From assembly GCF_026540855.1 (NCBI RefSeq), contig NZ_JALNUP010000009.1:1-64000 (forward strand): DNA of 64,000 nt. Direction: 5' to 3'. Positions 18,531 to 28,674 of this stretch are shown one piece after another. The translations under genes and the position numbers were made by a program. The notes beneath the pieces are model-generated. The model was not told the origin of the DNA and searched no databases. It saw only the letters and a program-made list of their open reading frames with translations. The first letter of the stretch is position 1, and each line of letters begins with the position of its first letter. Source of the stretch: Sphingomonas sp. GC_Shp_5. GTDB lineage: Bacteria > Pseudomonadota > Alphaproteobacteria > Sphingomonadales > Sphingomonadaceae.

Positions 18531-18754
18531 TGGCTCGCCCGTTTTTCCGCCGCCGCAAGTCGTGCCCGTTCAGCGCCAAGGATGCGCCCCGGATCGACTA
18601 TAAGGACGTCCGGCTGCTCCAGGGCTTCGTGTCCGAGCGTGGCAAGATCGTCCCGTCGCGCATCACCTCGGTGAGCGCCAAGAAGCAGCGCGAGCTCGCC
18701 CAAGCGATCAAGCGTGCGCGTCATCTGGGCCTGCTGCCCTACGTCGTTAAGTAA
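18530..18754 (+). CDS. rpsR: 30S ribosomal protein S18
   Basis: 74 residues, the usual length, with the [13 protein letters not shown] start, [25 protein letters not shown] core and basic C-terminus. Middle gene of rpsF-rpsR-rplI. Confidence 0.97.
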   Translation: MARPFFRRRKSCPFSAKDAPRIDYKDVRLLQGFVSERGKIVPSRITSVSAKKQRELAQAIKRARHLGLLPYVVK

Positions 18755-18766
18755 GGAGTCCGATAC

Positions 18767-19360
18767 ATGGACGTCATTCTGCTTGAGCGCGTCGAGAAAC
18801 TCGGCGCCATCGGCGACGTGGTGAAGGTCAAGGACGGCTACGCCCGCAACTTCCTGCTCCCGAACAAGAAGGCGCTTCGTTCCAACGACGCCAACCGCAA
18901 GGTGTTCGAATCGAACCGCGCGCGGATTGAGGCCGACAACGCGACCCGTCGCGTCGACGCCGAGAAGGATGCCGGCAGCTTCAAGGACGCTACCGTCGTC
19001 CTGATCCGCCAGGCATCGAACACCGGCCAGCTGTACGGCTCGGTCGCGGTGCGCGATCTGGTCGAGGCGCTGGTCGCCGACGGCCACAAGGTGACCAAGA
19101 GCCAGGTGGTCCTCGACAAGCCGATCAAGTCGATCGGCCTGTACGAAGTCCGTGTGGCGCTGCACCCGGAGGTCCAGGTGACCGTCAAGGTCAACGTCGC
19201 GCGCTCGCCCGAAGAGGCCGAGATGCAGGCGTCGGGCGTCGATGTCATGGCCTCGATGTTCGAGCGTGACGAAGCCGGTTTCGTCGAGGATTACGATCCC
19301 AACGCCGAGCCCGGTGCGACCGCCGAGGTCCAGGCCAATGAGGAGCCGGCGCAGGGCTGA
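18767..19360 (+). CDS. rplI: 50S ribosomal protein L9
   Basis: 197 residues. N-terminal rRNA-binding domain VILLERVEKLGAIGDVVKVKDGYARN, long connecting helix, and C-terminal domain, then an acidic extension of about 40 residues beyond the ~150-residue core, seen in related alphaproteobacteria. AAGGAG lies nine bases upstream. Confidence 0.96.
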   Translation: MDVILLERVEKLGAIGDVVKVKDGYARNFLLPNKKALRSNDANRKVFESNRARIEADNATRRVDAEKDAGSFKDATVVLIRQASNTGQLYGSVAVRDLVEALVADGHKVTKSQVVLDKPIKSIGLYEVRVALHPEVQVTVKVNVARSPEEAEMQASGVDVMASMFERDEAGFVEDYDPNAEPGATAEVQANEEPAQG

Positions 19361-19383
19361 CGCCCTCGCCGCTTCGGCCAACG

Positions 19384-19421
19384 AAAAGGGCCGCCCGGAG
19401 TTGATCTGGGCGGCCCTTTTC
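19384..19421 (+). terminator. Terminator of rpsF-rpsR-rplI
   Basis: Strong hairpin with arms AAAAGGGCCGCCC and GGGCGGCCCTTTT ending in TTTTC, 24 bases after the rplI stop. The A-rich left side makes it potentially bidirectional, also ending the small leftward gene at 19448. Confidence 0.85.
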
Positions 19422-19447
19422 TTATGTTGGTTGTGATGGCTAGCCGA

Positions 19448-19525
19448 TCACGGGCAGGTCACGCAGGCGCCGACGACCGCGGCAAGCGGGATGAGCGCGA
19501 GAATGACCGGAACGAGCTGCTTCAT
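19448..19525 (-). CDS. Possible 25-residue lipoprotein-like peptide
   Basis: A tiny frame encoding MKQLVPVILALIPLAAVVGA followed by CVTCP. It looks like a signal sequence with a Cys in lipobox position (VGAC), then four more residues, as in entericidin-like microproteins. GAGG lies about ten bases before the ATG. An in-frame ATG three codons upstream is an alternative. Support is only the signal-like sequence and its isolation in a gap. Confidence 0.35.
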   Translation of the reverse strand: MKQLVPVILALIPLAAVVGACVTCP

Positions 19526-19601
19526 GGCGACCATACCTCAGAGGATTTGGTGCTGAAATGCCCCAGGCCGCAAAAGGTTGCGGGGAGATGAACGGCTCCG
19601 C

Positions 19602-20762
19602 TCAGGCTGTTTCACGCGGTGAGTGCTCCGGCTGCTCGATCGACGGGTGGCCGAGGAATGTCAGGATGTCCGTTGCCGCCCGATGCGCCGCACCGGGCGA
19701 GGTGTCGCCGAGCGATCGCGCCGTCAACTCGCGTTGCCGCTCGATGTACAGATGGTGCCGCGCCGGCGCATCACACACCGCCTGCATCAGTTCGTCGGGA
19801 TCCTCGATCACGTCGCCCAGTTCCCAGAACCGGAAATGCGGATCGCGGCGCCAGTCGACCCGATGCGCGTTGAGGAACACGCAAGGCCGCGGGGTGGCGA
19901 GGAATTCATACACCTGGCTGCTGACGTCGCCGATATAGATCGCCGCGGCAGTGGTGTAGGTGTTGTCGACCGATCGATCGGACTCCGGATCGATCAGGAT
20001 AGTCGGCGTGCTGCGCGCCCGCCACTGATCCCGCCGTCGTTCGGAGCGCCGACGGAACATCTTCACGTGCGGCGCGACGATCAGATTAAAATCGTCCTGC
20101 GCCGCGAAGGCACTCAGCATCGGTTCGATGAAGCGGTCCCAGGACTGCAGCCCGCGCACCTTGTGCGGGTTATAGAGCGCGATCGGCCGATCGTTGGCAA
20201 ACAACGGCGTGCCGACGGCGGCGAGGCGGCGGCTGGTATCGAGCTTCGGATAGCCCGGCGCCGTTATATGCCCAGGCCTGGCAACACCCATGTCGAGGAA
20301 ACGCCGCTTCATCTTCTCGCCCTGGACGATGATCAGGTCGAACCGGGCGCGTCGCGGCATCGACGGGACGTGACGATCGCCCGCGCCATGGACGATCAGC
20401 ACCCGCGCCGGACGGGCCGAGCGCGGCCGATCGCCGAACAGGATCTCCGCCGTATCCTCGAGCGAGATCACCGCGTCGTGCTGGTCAAGCGCAGCCTCGT
20501 TGGCCCGCAACACCGCCTCCTTCGCCAAGCCGAACACCCGCAGCCGCTGCACGGCCTTCGTGATCGGGGTACGCGTCAGCCGCACATAGGTCACGGGCGG
20601 CGCGCCATAAGCGCAGCGAATCCGCTCGAGATGATGCGGCACGTTCTCGTCGTTATAGTAGAAGGTGACGGTGACGCCCGGGCGGCGCATCAGATCGAGC
20701 GCGATGGCGGCGCCATGATACACCTGGTAAGCTTCAGCAATGAAGAGAAACGCGAGATTCAT
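19602..20762 (-). CDS. CDP-glycerol glycerophosphotransferase-like protein
   Basis: 386 residues in a GT-B-like arrangement: N-terminal Rossmann half (LAFLFIAEAYQVYHGAAIAL; LIVHGAGDRHV; LIIVQGEKMKRRFLDMGV) and C-terminal half with YNPHKVRGLQSWDRFIEPML, IVAPHVKMF, and IYIGDVSSQVYEFLATPRPC, resembling the glycerophosphate/teichoic acid transferase motif (DxSS..EF). Probably transfers a phosphoglycerol or sugar to a surface polymer. Substrate uncertain. Confidence 0.6.
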   Translation of the reverse strand: MNLAFLFIAEAYQVYHGAAIALDLMRRPGVTVTFYYNDENVPHHLERIRCAYGAPPVTYVRLTRTPITKAVQRLRVFGLAKEAVLRANEAALDQHDAVISLEDTAEILFGDRPRSARPARVLIVHGAGDRHVPSMPRRARFDLIIVQGEKMKRRFLDMGVARPGHITAPGYPKLDTSRRLAAVGTPLFANDRPIALYNPHKVRGLQSWDRFIEPMLSAFAAQDDFNLIVAPHVKMFRRRSERRRDQWRARSTPTILIDPESDRSVDNTYTTAAAIYIGDVSSQVYEFLATPRPCVFLNAHRVDWRRDPHFRFWELGDVIEDPDELMQAVCDAPARHHLYIERQRELTARSLGDTSPGAAHRAATDILTFLGHPSIEQPEHSPRETA

Positions 20763-20843
20763 CGCGGCGATATAGTTTTCCGGACGATGATCGGAAGAGG
20801 CGCGGACCGCGCACCCCGGTGATCGATGCAGCCCGCTGAACCC

Positions 20844-22646
20844 TCACTTGCGCCCGAACAGTTTCTCGATGTCGCCATGGGCGAGTTTTACCCAGGTCGG
20901 CCGCCCATGGTTGCACTGCCCTGAATGAGGCGTCACTTCCATCTCGCGCAGCAGCGCGTTCATCTCGGCGACCGACAAGATGCGCCCGGCACGCACCGAG
21001 CCATGGCAGGCCATCGTTCCGGCCACCGCGTCGAGCCGCTCCTTCAACGACAGCGCCTCGTCGAAGGCGGCGAGTTCATCGGCCAGATCAGTGACCAGCC
21101 CGGTCGGATCGGCCTGACCGAGTAGCGCCGGAGTCGAACGGACCAGCATCGCGCGCGGCCCGAACCGCTCTAGGTCAAGCCCGAATTCGGCAAGTTCCGC
21201 GGCCCGCGTCTCGAGCCGGTCGCAGGCAGGCTCGTCGAGTTCGACCACCTCGGGCAGCAGCAGCGCCTGCGCGGCGACGCGGCCGCCGGCGAGGCTCGCG
21301 CGCATCCGTTCCAGCACCAGCCGCTCATGCGCGGCATGCTGGTCGACCAGCACCAGGCCATCTTCCGCCTCGGCGACGATATAGGTCTTCGCGACCTGGC
21401 CACGGGCGACACCCAGCGGATGGGCGCCTGTTTCAGGCGGCGACGCCCAAGCCGGTTCGGCGCGCGCCTGCGGCGGCGGTGCGAAGAACGTCGGCCGGTG
21501 ATCGGCAACCGCGCCATACTGCCGGTCGGCCAGCGCCAGCCGCTCCGCCCCGCCCTCGCCTGGCCAGCCACCGAACGGTGCCGGCCCAGGCGCCGGAGGC
21601 GCGGCGAAGGTCTCTGGCTGCCACATCGCCAATGCCGCGTCGCCGACGCGCTGAACGCTGCGATGGCCCGCCGCATCGAGCGCGCGGCGCAGCCCACTGA
21701 CGATCAGGCCGCGGACGATGGTCGGATCGCGGAATCGCACCTCGGTCTTGGCCGGGTGGACGTTGACGTCGACCTGGTCGCTCGGCACGTCGAGGAACAG
21801 CGCCACCACCGCATGGCGGTCGCGGGGCAGCATCTCGGCATAGGCGCCGCGGATCGCGCCCATCAGCAGCCGGTCGCGCACTGGGCGGCCGTTGACGAAC
21901 AGATATTGGTGATCGGCCACGCCACGATTGTAGGTGGGGATGCTCGCCACCCCGCCGAGCACCAGCCCCTCCCGCTCGAAATCGATGGTCACCGCATTGT
22001 CGGCGAGCGCGCGATCGGTGAGCGCGGCGACGCGCGCCGGCCGGTCCTCGGCCTGGGTCGCGGCGAGCGCGCGGCGGCCGTCATGCTCCACGGTGAAGGC
22101 GACGTCGGGCCGTGCCATCGCCAGCCGGCGGACGACGTCGAGGCAAGCGGCATATTCGGCGCGCGCCGAGCGCAGGAACTTGCGCCGCGCCGGCACCCGG
22201 GCGAACAATTGCTCGACCACCAGCCGCGTGCCTGGCGGCAGTGCCGCGGGGCCCTCGCGCACCAGCTCGCCATTGTCCACCGTCCGCGCCCAGCCCTCGG
22301 CGCCGCGGGTCCGGCTCTCGATCGTCAGCCGTGCGACGCTCGCGATCGAAGGCAGCGCCTCGCCGCGGAAGCCGAGCGTCGTCACCGCCTCGATCGCCTC
22401 GTCGGGAAGCTTGGAAGTGGCATGGCGTTCCAACGCCAGCGCCATCTCGTCGGGCGCCATCCCGCAGCCGTCGTCGGCGACCTCGATCCGCGCGAGACCG
22501 CCCTCGGCGAGCACCACCGCGATCCGCGTGGCACCGGCGTCGATGGCGTTCTCGACAAGTTCCTTCAACGCGCTGGCGGGCCTTTCCACCACTTCACCGG
22601 CAGCGATGCGGTTGACCAGATGTTCGGGGAGGCGGCGTATTGACAC
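20844..22646 (-). CDS. mutL: DNA mismatch repair protein MutL
   Basis: 600 residues. The GHKL ATPase half begins SIRRLPEHLVNRIAAGEVVE and has KELVENAIDAGAT, ADDGCGM and GFRGEALPSI; the C-terminal half has DQHAAHERLVLE, the DQHA(x)2E(x)4E nicking-endonuclease motif, plus ACHGSVRAG and CNHGRPTW metal-site blocks. It is therefore the self-nicking type expected where MutH is absent. GTG start at 22646 chosen because SIRRLP is the conserved beginning. Confidence 0.95.
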   Translation of the reverse strand: MSIRRLPEHLVNRIAAGEVVERPASALKELVENAIDAGATRIAVVLAEGGLARIEVADDGCGMAPDEMALALERHATSKLPDEAIEAVTTLGFRGEALPSIASVARLTIESRTRGAEGWARTVDNGELVREGPAALPPGTRLVVEQLFARVPARRKFLRSARAEYAACLDVVRRLAMARPDVAFTVEHDGRRALAATQAEDRPARVAALTDRALADNAVTIDFEREGLVLGGVASIPTYNRGVADHQYLFVNGRPVRDRLLMGAIRGAYAEMLPRDRHAVVALFLDVPSDQVDVNVHPAKTEVRFRDPTIVRGLIVSGLRRALDAAGHRSVQRVGDAALAMWQPETFAAPPAPGPAPFGGWPGEGGAERLALADRQYGAVADHRPTFFAPPPQARAEPAWASPPETGAHPLGVARGQVAKTYIVAEAEDGLVLVDQHAAHERLVLERMRASLAGGRVAAQALLLPEVVELDEPACDRLETRAAELAEFGLDLERFGPRAMLVRSTPALLGQADPTGLVTDLADELAAFDEALSLKERLDAVAGTMACHGSVRAGRILSVAEMNALLREMEVTPHSGQCNHGRPTWVKLAHGDIEKLFGRK

Positions 22647-22710
22647 GGAGCAAGCTCTATCCCAAGCGACGGCCTCCCGCGACCCCGCAAATACGTGATG
22701 GACACCGTAG

Positions 22711-23820
<1,110 letters not shown>

Positions 23821-23841
23821 CGGAACGGGGAGGAGCGGCGG

Positions 23842-24741
23842 ATGGCGCCTGCCCGCGATCGTCGCACCGGCTTTTCGCGGCGGCGGCAATATTCGGCGTT
23901 TCTCGGCTACGTGCTCGCGGTCGCGGGGGCGGTGGTGGGCGCGGTGCTGCTCGTAGCCTCCACGATCAACCCGCCGCTGTTCGCCAGCGCGCGGATGATG
24001 GTGGCGAGCATCACTGCGCCGGTCTCGAGCGTGCTCGACAGCGTGGTGGATGCGGCCGCGAGCGTGCCGCAGGGGATCGGCACCTACTTCCGTGTCCATA
24101 GCGAGAATGCCGATCTGCGCGCCGAGGTCGCCCGACATCGCGCGCTGCTGCTCAAGGCCCGCACCATCGCCTATGACAACCGCCGCCTGCGCGCGCTGCT
24201 GCGGGTGCGCGATCGTACCCCCGAGGCCCTGGTCACCGCACGGCTGGTCAGTTCCACTGCGTCGAGCGGCCGCCGCTTCGCGATCCTCAACGCCGGCCGC
24301 CTGCAGGGGGTGACCAGCGGTATGCCGGTGCGTGGACCCGATGGCCTCGTCGGTCGGATCCTCGAAGCCGGGCCGCTGGCGGCGCGGGTGCTGCTGATCA
24401 GCGACCCCGAAAGCCTGGTGCCGGTGCGCCGCACGCGTGACGGCCTTCCCGCGATCGCCGCCGGGCGTGGCGATGGGCAGGTGGACATCCGTTCGGTTAA
24501 TGCCACCAATGTCCGTTTCGCGCCCGGCGACCTGTTCGTCACCTCGGGCACCGGCGGACTCTATCCGCCGGGCGTGCCAGTGGCGCAGGTTGGCACCGCG
24601 GGCTCGGACAGCGCCGTCGCCATCCCCTACGCCTCACCCGATTCGCTCGATTTCGCCATTGTTGAGCGACCGTTCATGCCGCTGCCCGCACCGGCGCCGC
24701 GCCCGACTGCGTCGCCGCCAGTGCCGGCGCCTGCGCCATGA
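23842..24741 (+). CDS. mreC: Rod shape-determining protein MreC
   Basis: 299 residues: basic N-terminus, one membrane helix (about 24-50), coiled coil (about 85-120, ENADLRAEVARHRALL), two beta domains with VSGMPVRGPDGLVGRI-like and TSGTGGLYPPGVPVA segments, and a Pro/Ala tail. It links MreB to the periplasmic elongasome. Start ATG after GGAGGAGC; the end overlaps mreD by four bases. Confidence 0.93.
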   Translation: MAPARDRRTGFSRRRQYSAFLGYVLAVAGAVVGAVLLVASTINPPLFASARMMVASITAPVSSVLDSVVDAAASVPQGIGTYFRVHSENADLRAEVARHRALLLKARTIAYDNRRLRALLRVRDRTPEALVTARLVSSTASSGRRFAILNAGRLQGVTSGMPVRGPDGLVGRILEAGPLAARVLLISDPESLVPVRRTRDGLPAIAAGRGDGQVDIRSVNATNVRFAPGDLFVTSGTGGLYPPGVPVAQVGTAGSDSAVAIPYASPDSLDFAIVERPFMPLPAPAPRPTASPPVPAPAP

Positions 24742-25271
24742 GCCGCCCGCCGCTGGTTAATACGATCGATTACCGGCCGTTCGAGCAGGCCCTGCCGCCG
24801 GGCCGCGCCCGCGCGCTGCCCTGGGCGACGGTGCTCGGCGGCTCGCTCGTCACCTGCCTGCCGATCGTCGCCAGCCTGCCGCTACTGCCGCCGGTCGGCC
24901 TGCTGATGCTGCTTACCTGGCGATTGCTCGCGCGCTTCGCGTTGCGCCCATGGGCGGCGGCGCCGCTGGGGCTGTTCGACGATCTGGTGAGCGGCCAGCC
25001 GCTCGGCAGCGCGATGCTGCTCTGGTCGCTCTGCTTCATCATCATCGAACTGATCGAGCAGCGGCTGGTGTTCCGCGATTTCTGGCAGGACTGGCTGATT
25101 GCGGCCGGCTGCATTGCCTTGTGCCTTGAGGTCGGTCGCTGGATCGCACTTCCGTTCGGCGCGCGGGTGGACCCTGTGCTAGTGGCACAGATCATGATCA
25201 CGGTGATGCTTTTCCCCCTCACCTGCCGCCTGGTCGCCTGGATCGATCGCAAGCGAGGCGCGCCCGCGTGA
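24738..25271 (+). CDS. mreD: Rod shape-determining protein MreD
   Basis: 177 residues with about five membrane helices, typical MreD length and position. GLFDDLVSGQPLGSAMLLWSL is the recognisable block. It overlaps mreC and mrdA by four bases each. Confidence 0.9.
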   Translation: MSRPPLVNTIDYRPFEQALPPGRARALPWATVLGGSLVTCLPIVASLPLLPPVGLLMLLTWRLLARFALRPWAAAPLGLFDDLVSGQPLGSAMLLWSLCFIIIELIEQRLVFRDFWQDWLIAAGCIALCLEVGRWIALPFGARVDPVLVAQIMITVMLFPLTCRLVAWIDRKRGAPA

Positions 25272-27340
25272 GACGAACCCCACGCATCGTGACCGAAGCG
25301 ATGCAGGCCTATAGCTACTCCCGGCGCGCCTGGCTGCTGGGCACCGCGCAGGCCGGTGTCGGCGCGCTGCTCGCCGTGCGCATGGGCTGGCTGGCGATCG
25401 CGCAGAACGAGAAATACAATCTTCTCGCCGAAAGCAACCGCGTCAACGTCACCAAGGTGCCGCCGCGGCGCGGCTGGATCATCGATCGCCACGGCCTGCC
25501 GATCGCCAACAACCGCACCGATTTTCGCGTCGACATCATCCCCGATCGACTCGAAGACGCCGACCGCGTGCTGGCGCTGCTCGCGCGACTGCTCGCGCTG
25601 CCGCCCGAGGAGATCGACCGGATCAAGCTCGATCTCAAGAACGCGCCTGGGTTCCAGCCTGTGCAGGTCGCCGAGAACATAGACTGGGAGCGGTTCGCCG
25701 CGATCAGCCTGCGCCAGCCCGAGCTGCCCGGCGTGGCGCCCACCCGCGGCTTCGCCCGCAACTATCCGGCCGGCGCGGCGGTGGCGCATCTCACCGGCTA
25801 CGTCGGCACGGCCAACGCAGAACAATATCGGGCAACCCACGACTCACTGCTCGTCACCCCGGGGTTCAAGCTCGGCAAAGACGGGCTCGAGAAGATGCTG
25901 GACGCCGAGCTTCGCGGCCAGCCTGGTGCCAAGCGGGTGGAGGTCACCGCACGCGGCAAGCTGGTCGCGGAGCTTGCGACCAAGCCGGACGTGCCGGGCA
26001 AGACCGAGCGGCTGACGATCGATATCGGCCTTCAGGAATATGCCGCGCGGCGGCTCGGCACCAATTCGGGCTCCGCAGTGGTGATCGATTGTCGCACCGG
26101 CGAGATCCTCGCGATGGTGTCGATGCCCGCCTATGATCCCAACAGCTTCTCGGACGGGATCAGCCACCTCGAATGGCAGATGCTCAGCGACAATGATCAT
26201 GTGCCGCTGATGAACAAGGTGACGCAGGGGCTGTATCCGCCCGGCTCCACCGTGAAGCCGATGAACGGGTTGGCGCTGATGGCGCATGGCGTGGATCCCC
26301 ATGCGCGGATCAGTTGCTCGGGCGCGCTCAGGGTCGGCACCGGCGTGTTCCACTGCCACAAAAAGAGCGGTCACGGCCCGCTCGATCTCAAGAACGCGAT
26401 CATGCAGAGCTGTGACATCTATTTCTACGAAATGGTCCGGCGGATGGGCTATGACAATGTCGCGCCGGTCGCGCGGATGATGGGGCTGGGGCAAAAATTC
26501 GATCTGCCTTTCTCCACCCAGCGGTTCGGCACGGTGCCGGACGGCGCCTGGAAGCTCAAAAAGTATAAGGCGAACTGGACGGTGGCCGATTCGCTCAACG
26601 CCTCGATTGGTCAGGGCTATGTGCTCGTTAATCCGATGCAGCTTGCGGTGATGGCGTCGCGGATCGCCTCCGGGCGTCACCTCACGCCGAGCCTGCTCGC
26701 CAGCCGGATCGATCGCAACGCCGCGGCCCTGCCATTTCCGTCCGAAAACCTCGCGCTGATCCACGAGGCGATGTGGGGCGTGGTTAATGGCGGCGGTACC
26801 GGCGGTGCAGCGCGGATGTTCACACCGGGGATCGCGCTCGCCGGCAAAACCGGTACCGCGCAGGTGCGCCGCATCACCATGGCCGAACGCCGCTCGGGCG
26901 TTCTCAAGAACGGCCAGCTGCCCTTCAAGCTACGCGACCACGCCGCTTTCATGGGGTTCGCGCCCGCGGACAACCCGCGCTACGCAATCGGCATGGTGCT
27001 CGAACATAACGGCCACACCGTCCGCAACCTCGACGCGCCTGCGGTCGCGCGAGACATCATGACCTATCTGTTCGACCGCGATCGTGCGGTGAAGAGCCTC
27101 GCCGAAGCGGAGCCGACCTGGGGCGGCGACATCCAGATGCGCATGGCCGCCGATGCGGCGGCGTATCGCGCCGCGCAGGCACCCCCGCCCGCTGCTAACG
27201 CCACCAAGACCGACGCGGTGGTGCCAAGCGACGCGCCCGCGGTGGAAAACGCCACGGACCTCGCCAATGCCAGCCAGGCTGCCCTCTCCTCGCCCGGCAA
27301 CACCGTTGCCGAGGATGGCACCACGGACCGCGACCCATGA
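25268..27340 (+). CDS. mrdA: Penicillin-binding protein 2
   Basis: 690-residue class B transpeptidase of the elongasome. One membrane anchor, dimerisation domain (PPRRGWIIDRHGLPIANNRT), then the transpeptidase with catalytic Ser in YPPGSTVKPM (SxxK), the MQSCDIYF (SxD) motif and AGKTGTAQVR (KTG). A Pro/Ala/Thr-rich tail of about 60 residues follows. Start is GTG, overlapping mreD by four bases. Confidence 0.95.
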   Translation: MRRTPRIVTEAMQAYSYSRRAWLLGTAQAGVGALLAVRMGWLAIAQNEKYNLLAESNRVNVTKVPPRRGWIIDRHGLPIANNRTDFRVDIIPDRLEDADRVLALLARLLALPPEEIDRIKLDLKNAPGFQPVQVAENIDWERFAAISLRQPELPGVAPTRGFARNYPAGAAVAHLTGYVGTANAEQYRATHDSLLVTPGFKLGKDGLEKMLDAELRGQPGAKRVEVTARGKLVAELATKPDVPGKTERLTIDIGLQEYAARRLGTNSGSAVVIDCRTGEILAMVSMPAYDPNSFSDGISHLEWQMLSDNDHVPLMNKVTQGLYPPGSTVKPMNGLALMAHGVDPHARISCSGALRVGTGVFHCHKKSGHGPLDLKNAIMQSCDIYFYEMVRRMGYDNVAPVARMMGLGQKFDLPFSTQRFGTVPDGAWKLKKYKANWTVADSLNASIGQGYVLVNPMQLAVMASRIASGRHLTPSLLASRIDRNAAALPFPSENLALIHEAMWGVVNGGGTGGAARMFTPGIALAGKTGTAQVRRITMAERRSGVLKNGQLPFKLRDHAAFMGFAPADNPRYAIGMVLEHNGHTVRNLDAPAVARDIMTYLFDRDRAVKSLAEAEPTWGGDIQMRMAADAAAYRAAQAPPPAANATKTDAVVPSDAPAVENATDLANASQAALSSPGNTVAEDGTTDRDP

Positions 27341-27350
27341 GCATGACCGC

Positions 27351-28457
27351 ATGAGCAGCCGCATCATTCCCGAGCCGCTGGCACGGCTGCCCTGGCGGGT
27401 GCTATTGCTCGTCGTCGCGATCGGCGTTTTCGGCCAGGTCGTGCTCTATTCAGCGGCAGGGGGCAGCCTCCACCCCTGGGCGCTGTCCCAAGGGCTGCGC
27501 TTCTTTGTGCTGCTCGGGGGCGCCATCGCCGTCTCCTACGTGCCCGAGCGGATCTGGAAGAATGCGGCGCTGCCCACCTATGCGGTGATCGTGGTGGCGC
27601 TGGTGCTGGTCGAACTGGTCGGCGCAGTGCGCGGCGGCAGCCAGCGGTGGCTCGATGTCGGCATCAAGCTGCAGCCATCCGAATTCATGAAGCCGGTGAT
27701 CGTGCTCGCCTGCGCCCGCTTCTATGACATCCTCCCCCCCAACGAGACCCGGCGGTTCAGCGCGATTTGGCCGGCGGCAGCGATGATCGGCGTCCCTGCG
27801 GCGCTGATCATGAAGCAGCCTGATCTCGGCACCGCGCTGATGATCTGCGTCGGTGGTGCGACCGTGATGTTCCTCGCCGGCATCCCCCTGCGGCTGTTCG
27901 TCGGCGGCGCGGCGGCGGCGGCGGTGGCGATCCCGCTCGCGATCAACTACGTGCTCCACGATTATCAACGCAACCGCATCCTGATCTTCCTCGATCCCGA
28001 GAGCGATCCGCTCGGCACCGGCTACCACATCAGCCAGTCGAAGATCGCGATCGGCTCAGGGGGAATTTGGGGCAAGGGCTTCCTTCAAGGTACGCAGAGC
28101 CACCTCGACTATCTGCCCGAGGGCCACACCGACTTCGTGTTCGCGACCATGGCCGAGGAATGGGGCCTGGTCGGCGGCTGCCTGCTGATCCTCGCCTTCA
28201 TGCTGGTGATCCGCTGGGGCATCAACGTCGGGCAAGCAGCCAGCACGCGCTTCGCTCGGCTGACCGCCGCGGGGCTCTCGACGACGATCTTCTTCTACGT
28301 CGCGATCAACCTGATGATGGTGATGGGCTTGGCGCCGGTGGTCGGCATCCCCCTGCCGCTGGTCAGCTTCGGCAGCTCGGCGCAGCTGACGGTGATGCTG
28401 TGCCTCGGTATCCTGATGTCGATCGACCGGCAGAACCGGAAAATCGCGCGCTGGTAG
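27351..28457 (+). CDS. rodA: Peptidoglycan polymerase RodA
   Basis: 368-residue SEDS glycosyltransferase with about ten helices. Signature blocks are GGSQRWLDVGIKLQPSEFMK, KQPDLGTALM, FLPEGHTDF-type LPEGHTDFVFATMAEEWG and VVGIPLPLVSFGSSAQ. It polymerises glycan with PBP2. Last gene of the operon; the 94 bases to the tRNA hold nothing else I can support. Confidence 0.95.
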   Translation: MSSRIIPEPLARLPWRVLLLVVAIGVFGQVVLYSAAGGSLHPWALSQGLRFFVLLGGAIAVSYVPERIWKNAALPTYAVIVVALVLVELVGAVRGGSQRWLDVGIKLQPSEFMKPVIVLACARFYDILPPNETRRFSAIWPAAAMIGVPAALIMKQPDLGTALMICVGGATVMFLAGIPLRLFVGGAAAAAVAIPLAINYVLHDYQRNRILIFLDPESDPLGTGYHISQSKIAIGSGGIWGKGFLQGTQSHLDYLPEGHTDFVFATMAEEWGLVGGCLLILAFMLVIRWGINVGQAASTRFARLTAAGLSTTIFFYVAINLMMVMGLAPVVGIPLPLVSFGSSAQLTVMLCLGILMSIDRQNRKIARW

Positions 28458-28551
28458 CGAAAAAGGGTTTGCACGATCGGCGAGCGATGCTAGTGGCGCG
28501 CCTCCCGACGGGGCCGGCGCTTCCAACCGCCAGCCAGACAGCCCCGGCGAT

Positions 28552-28627
<76 letters not shown>

Positions 28628-28674
28628 CTCTCCACCGCAGAAAACAGCCGTTTTCCACTGCGGCGGAGCTGTGT

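Noticed and set aside
21327..22643. Long rightward frame opposite mutL
   Set aside because: Low-complexity shadow; mutL on the other strand has all motifs.
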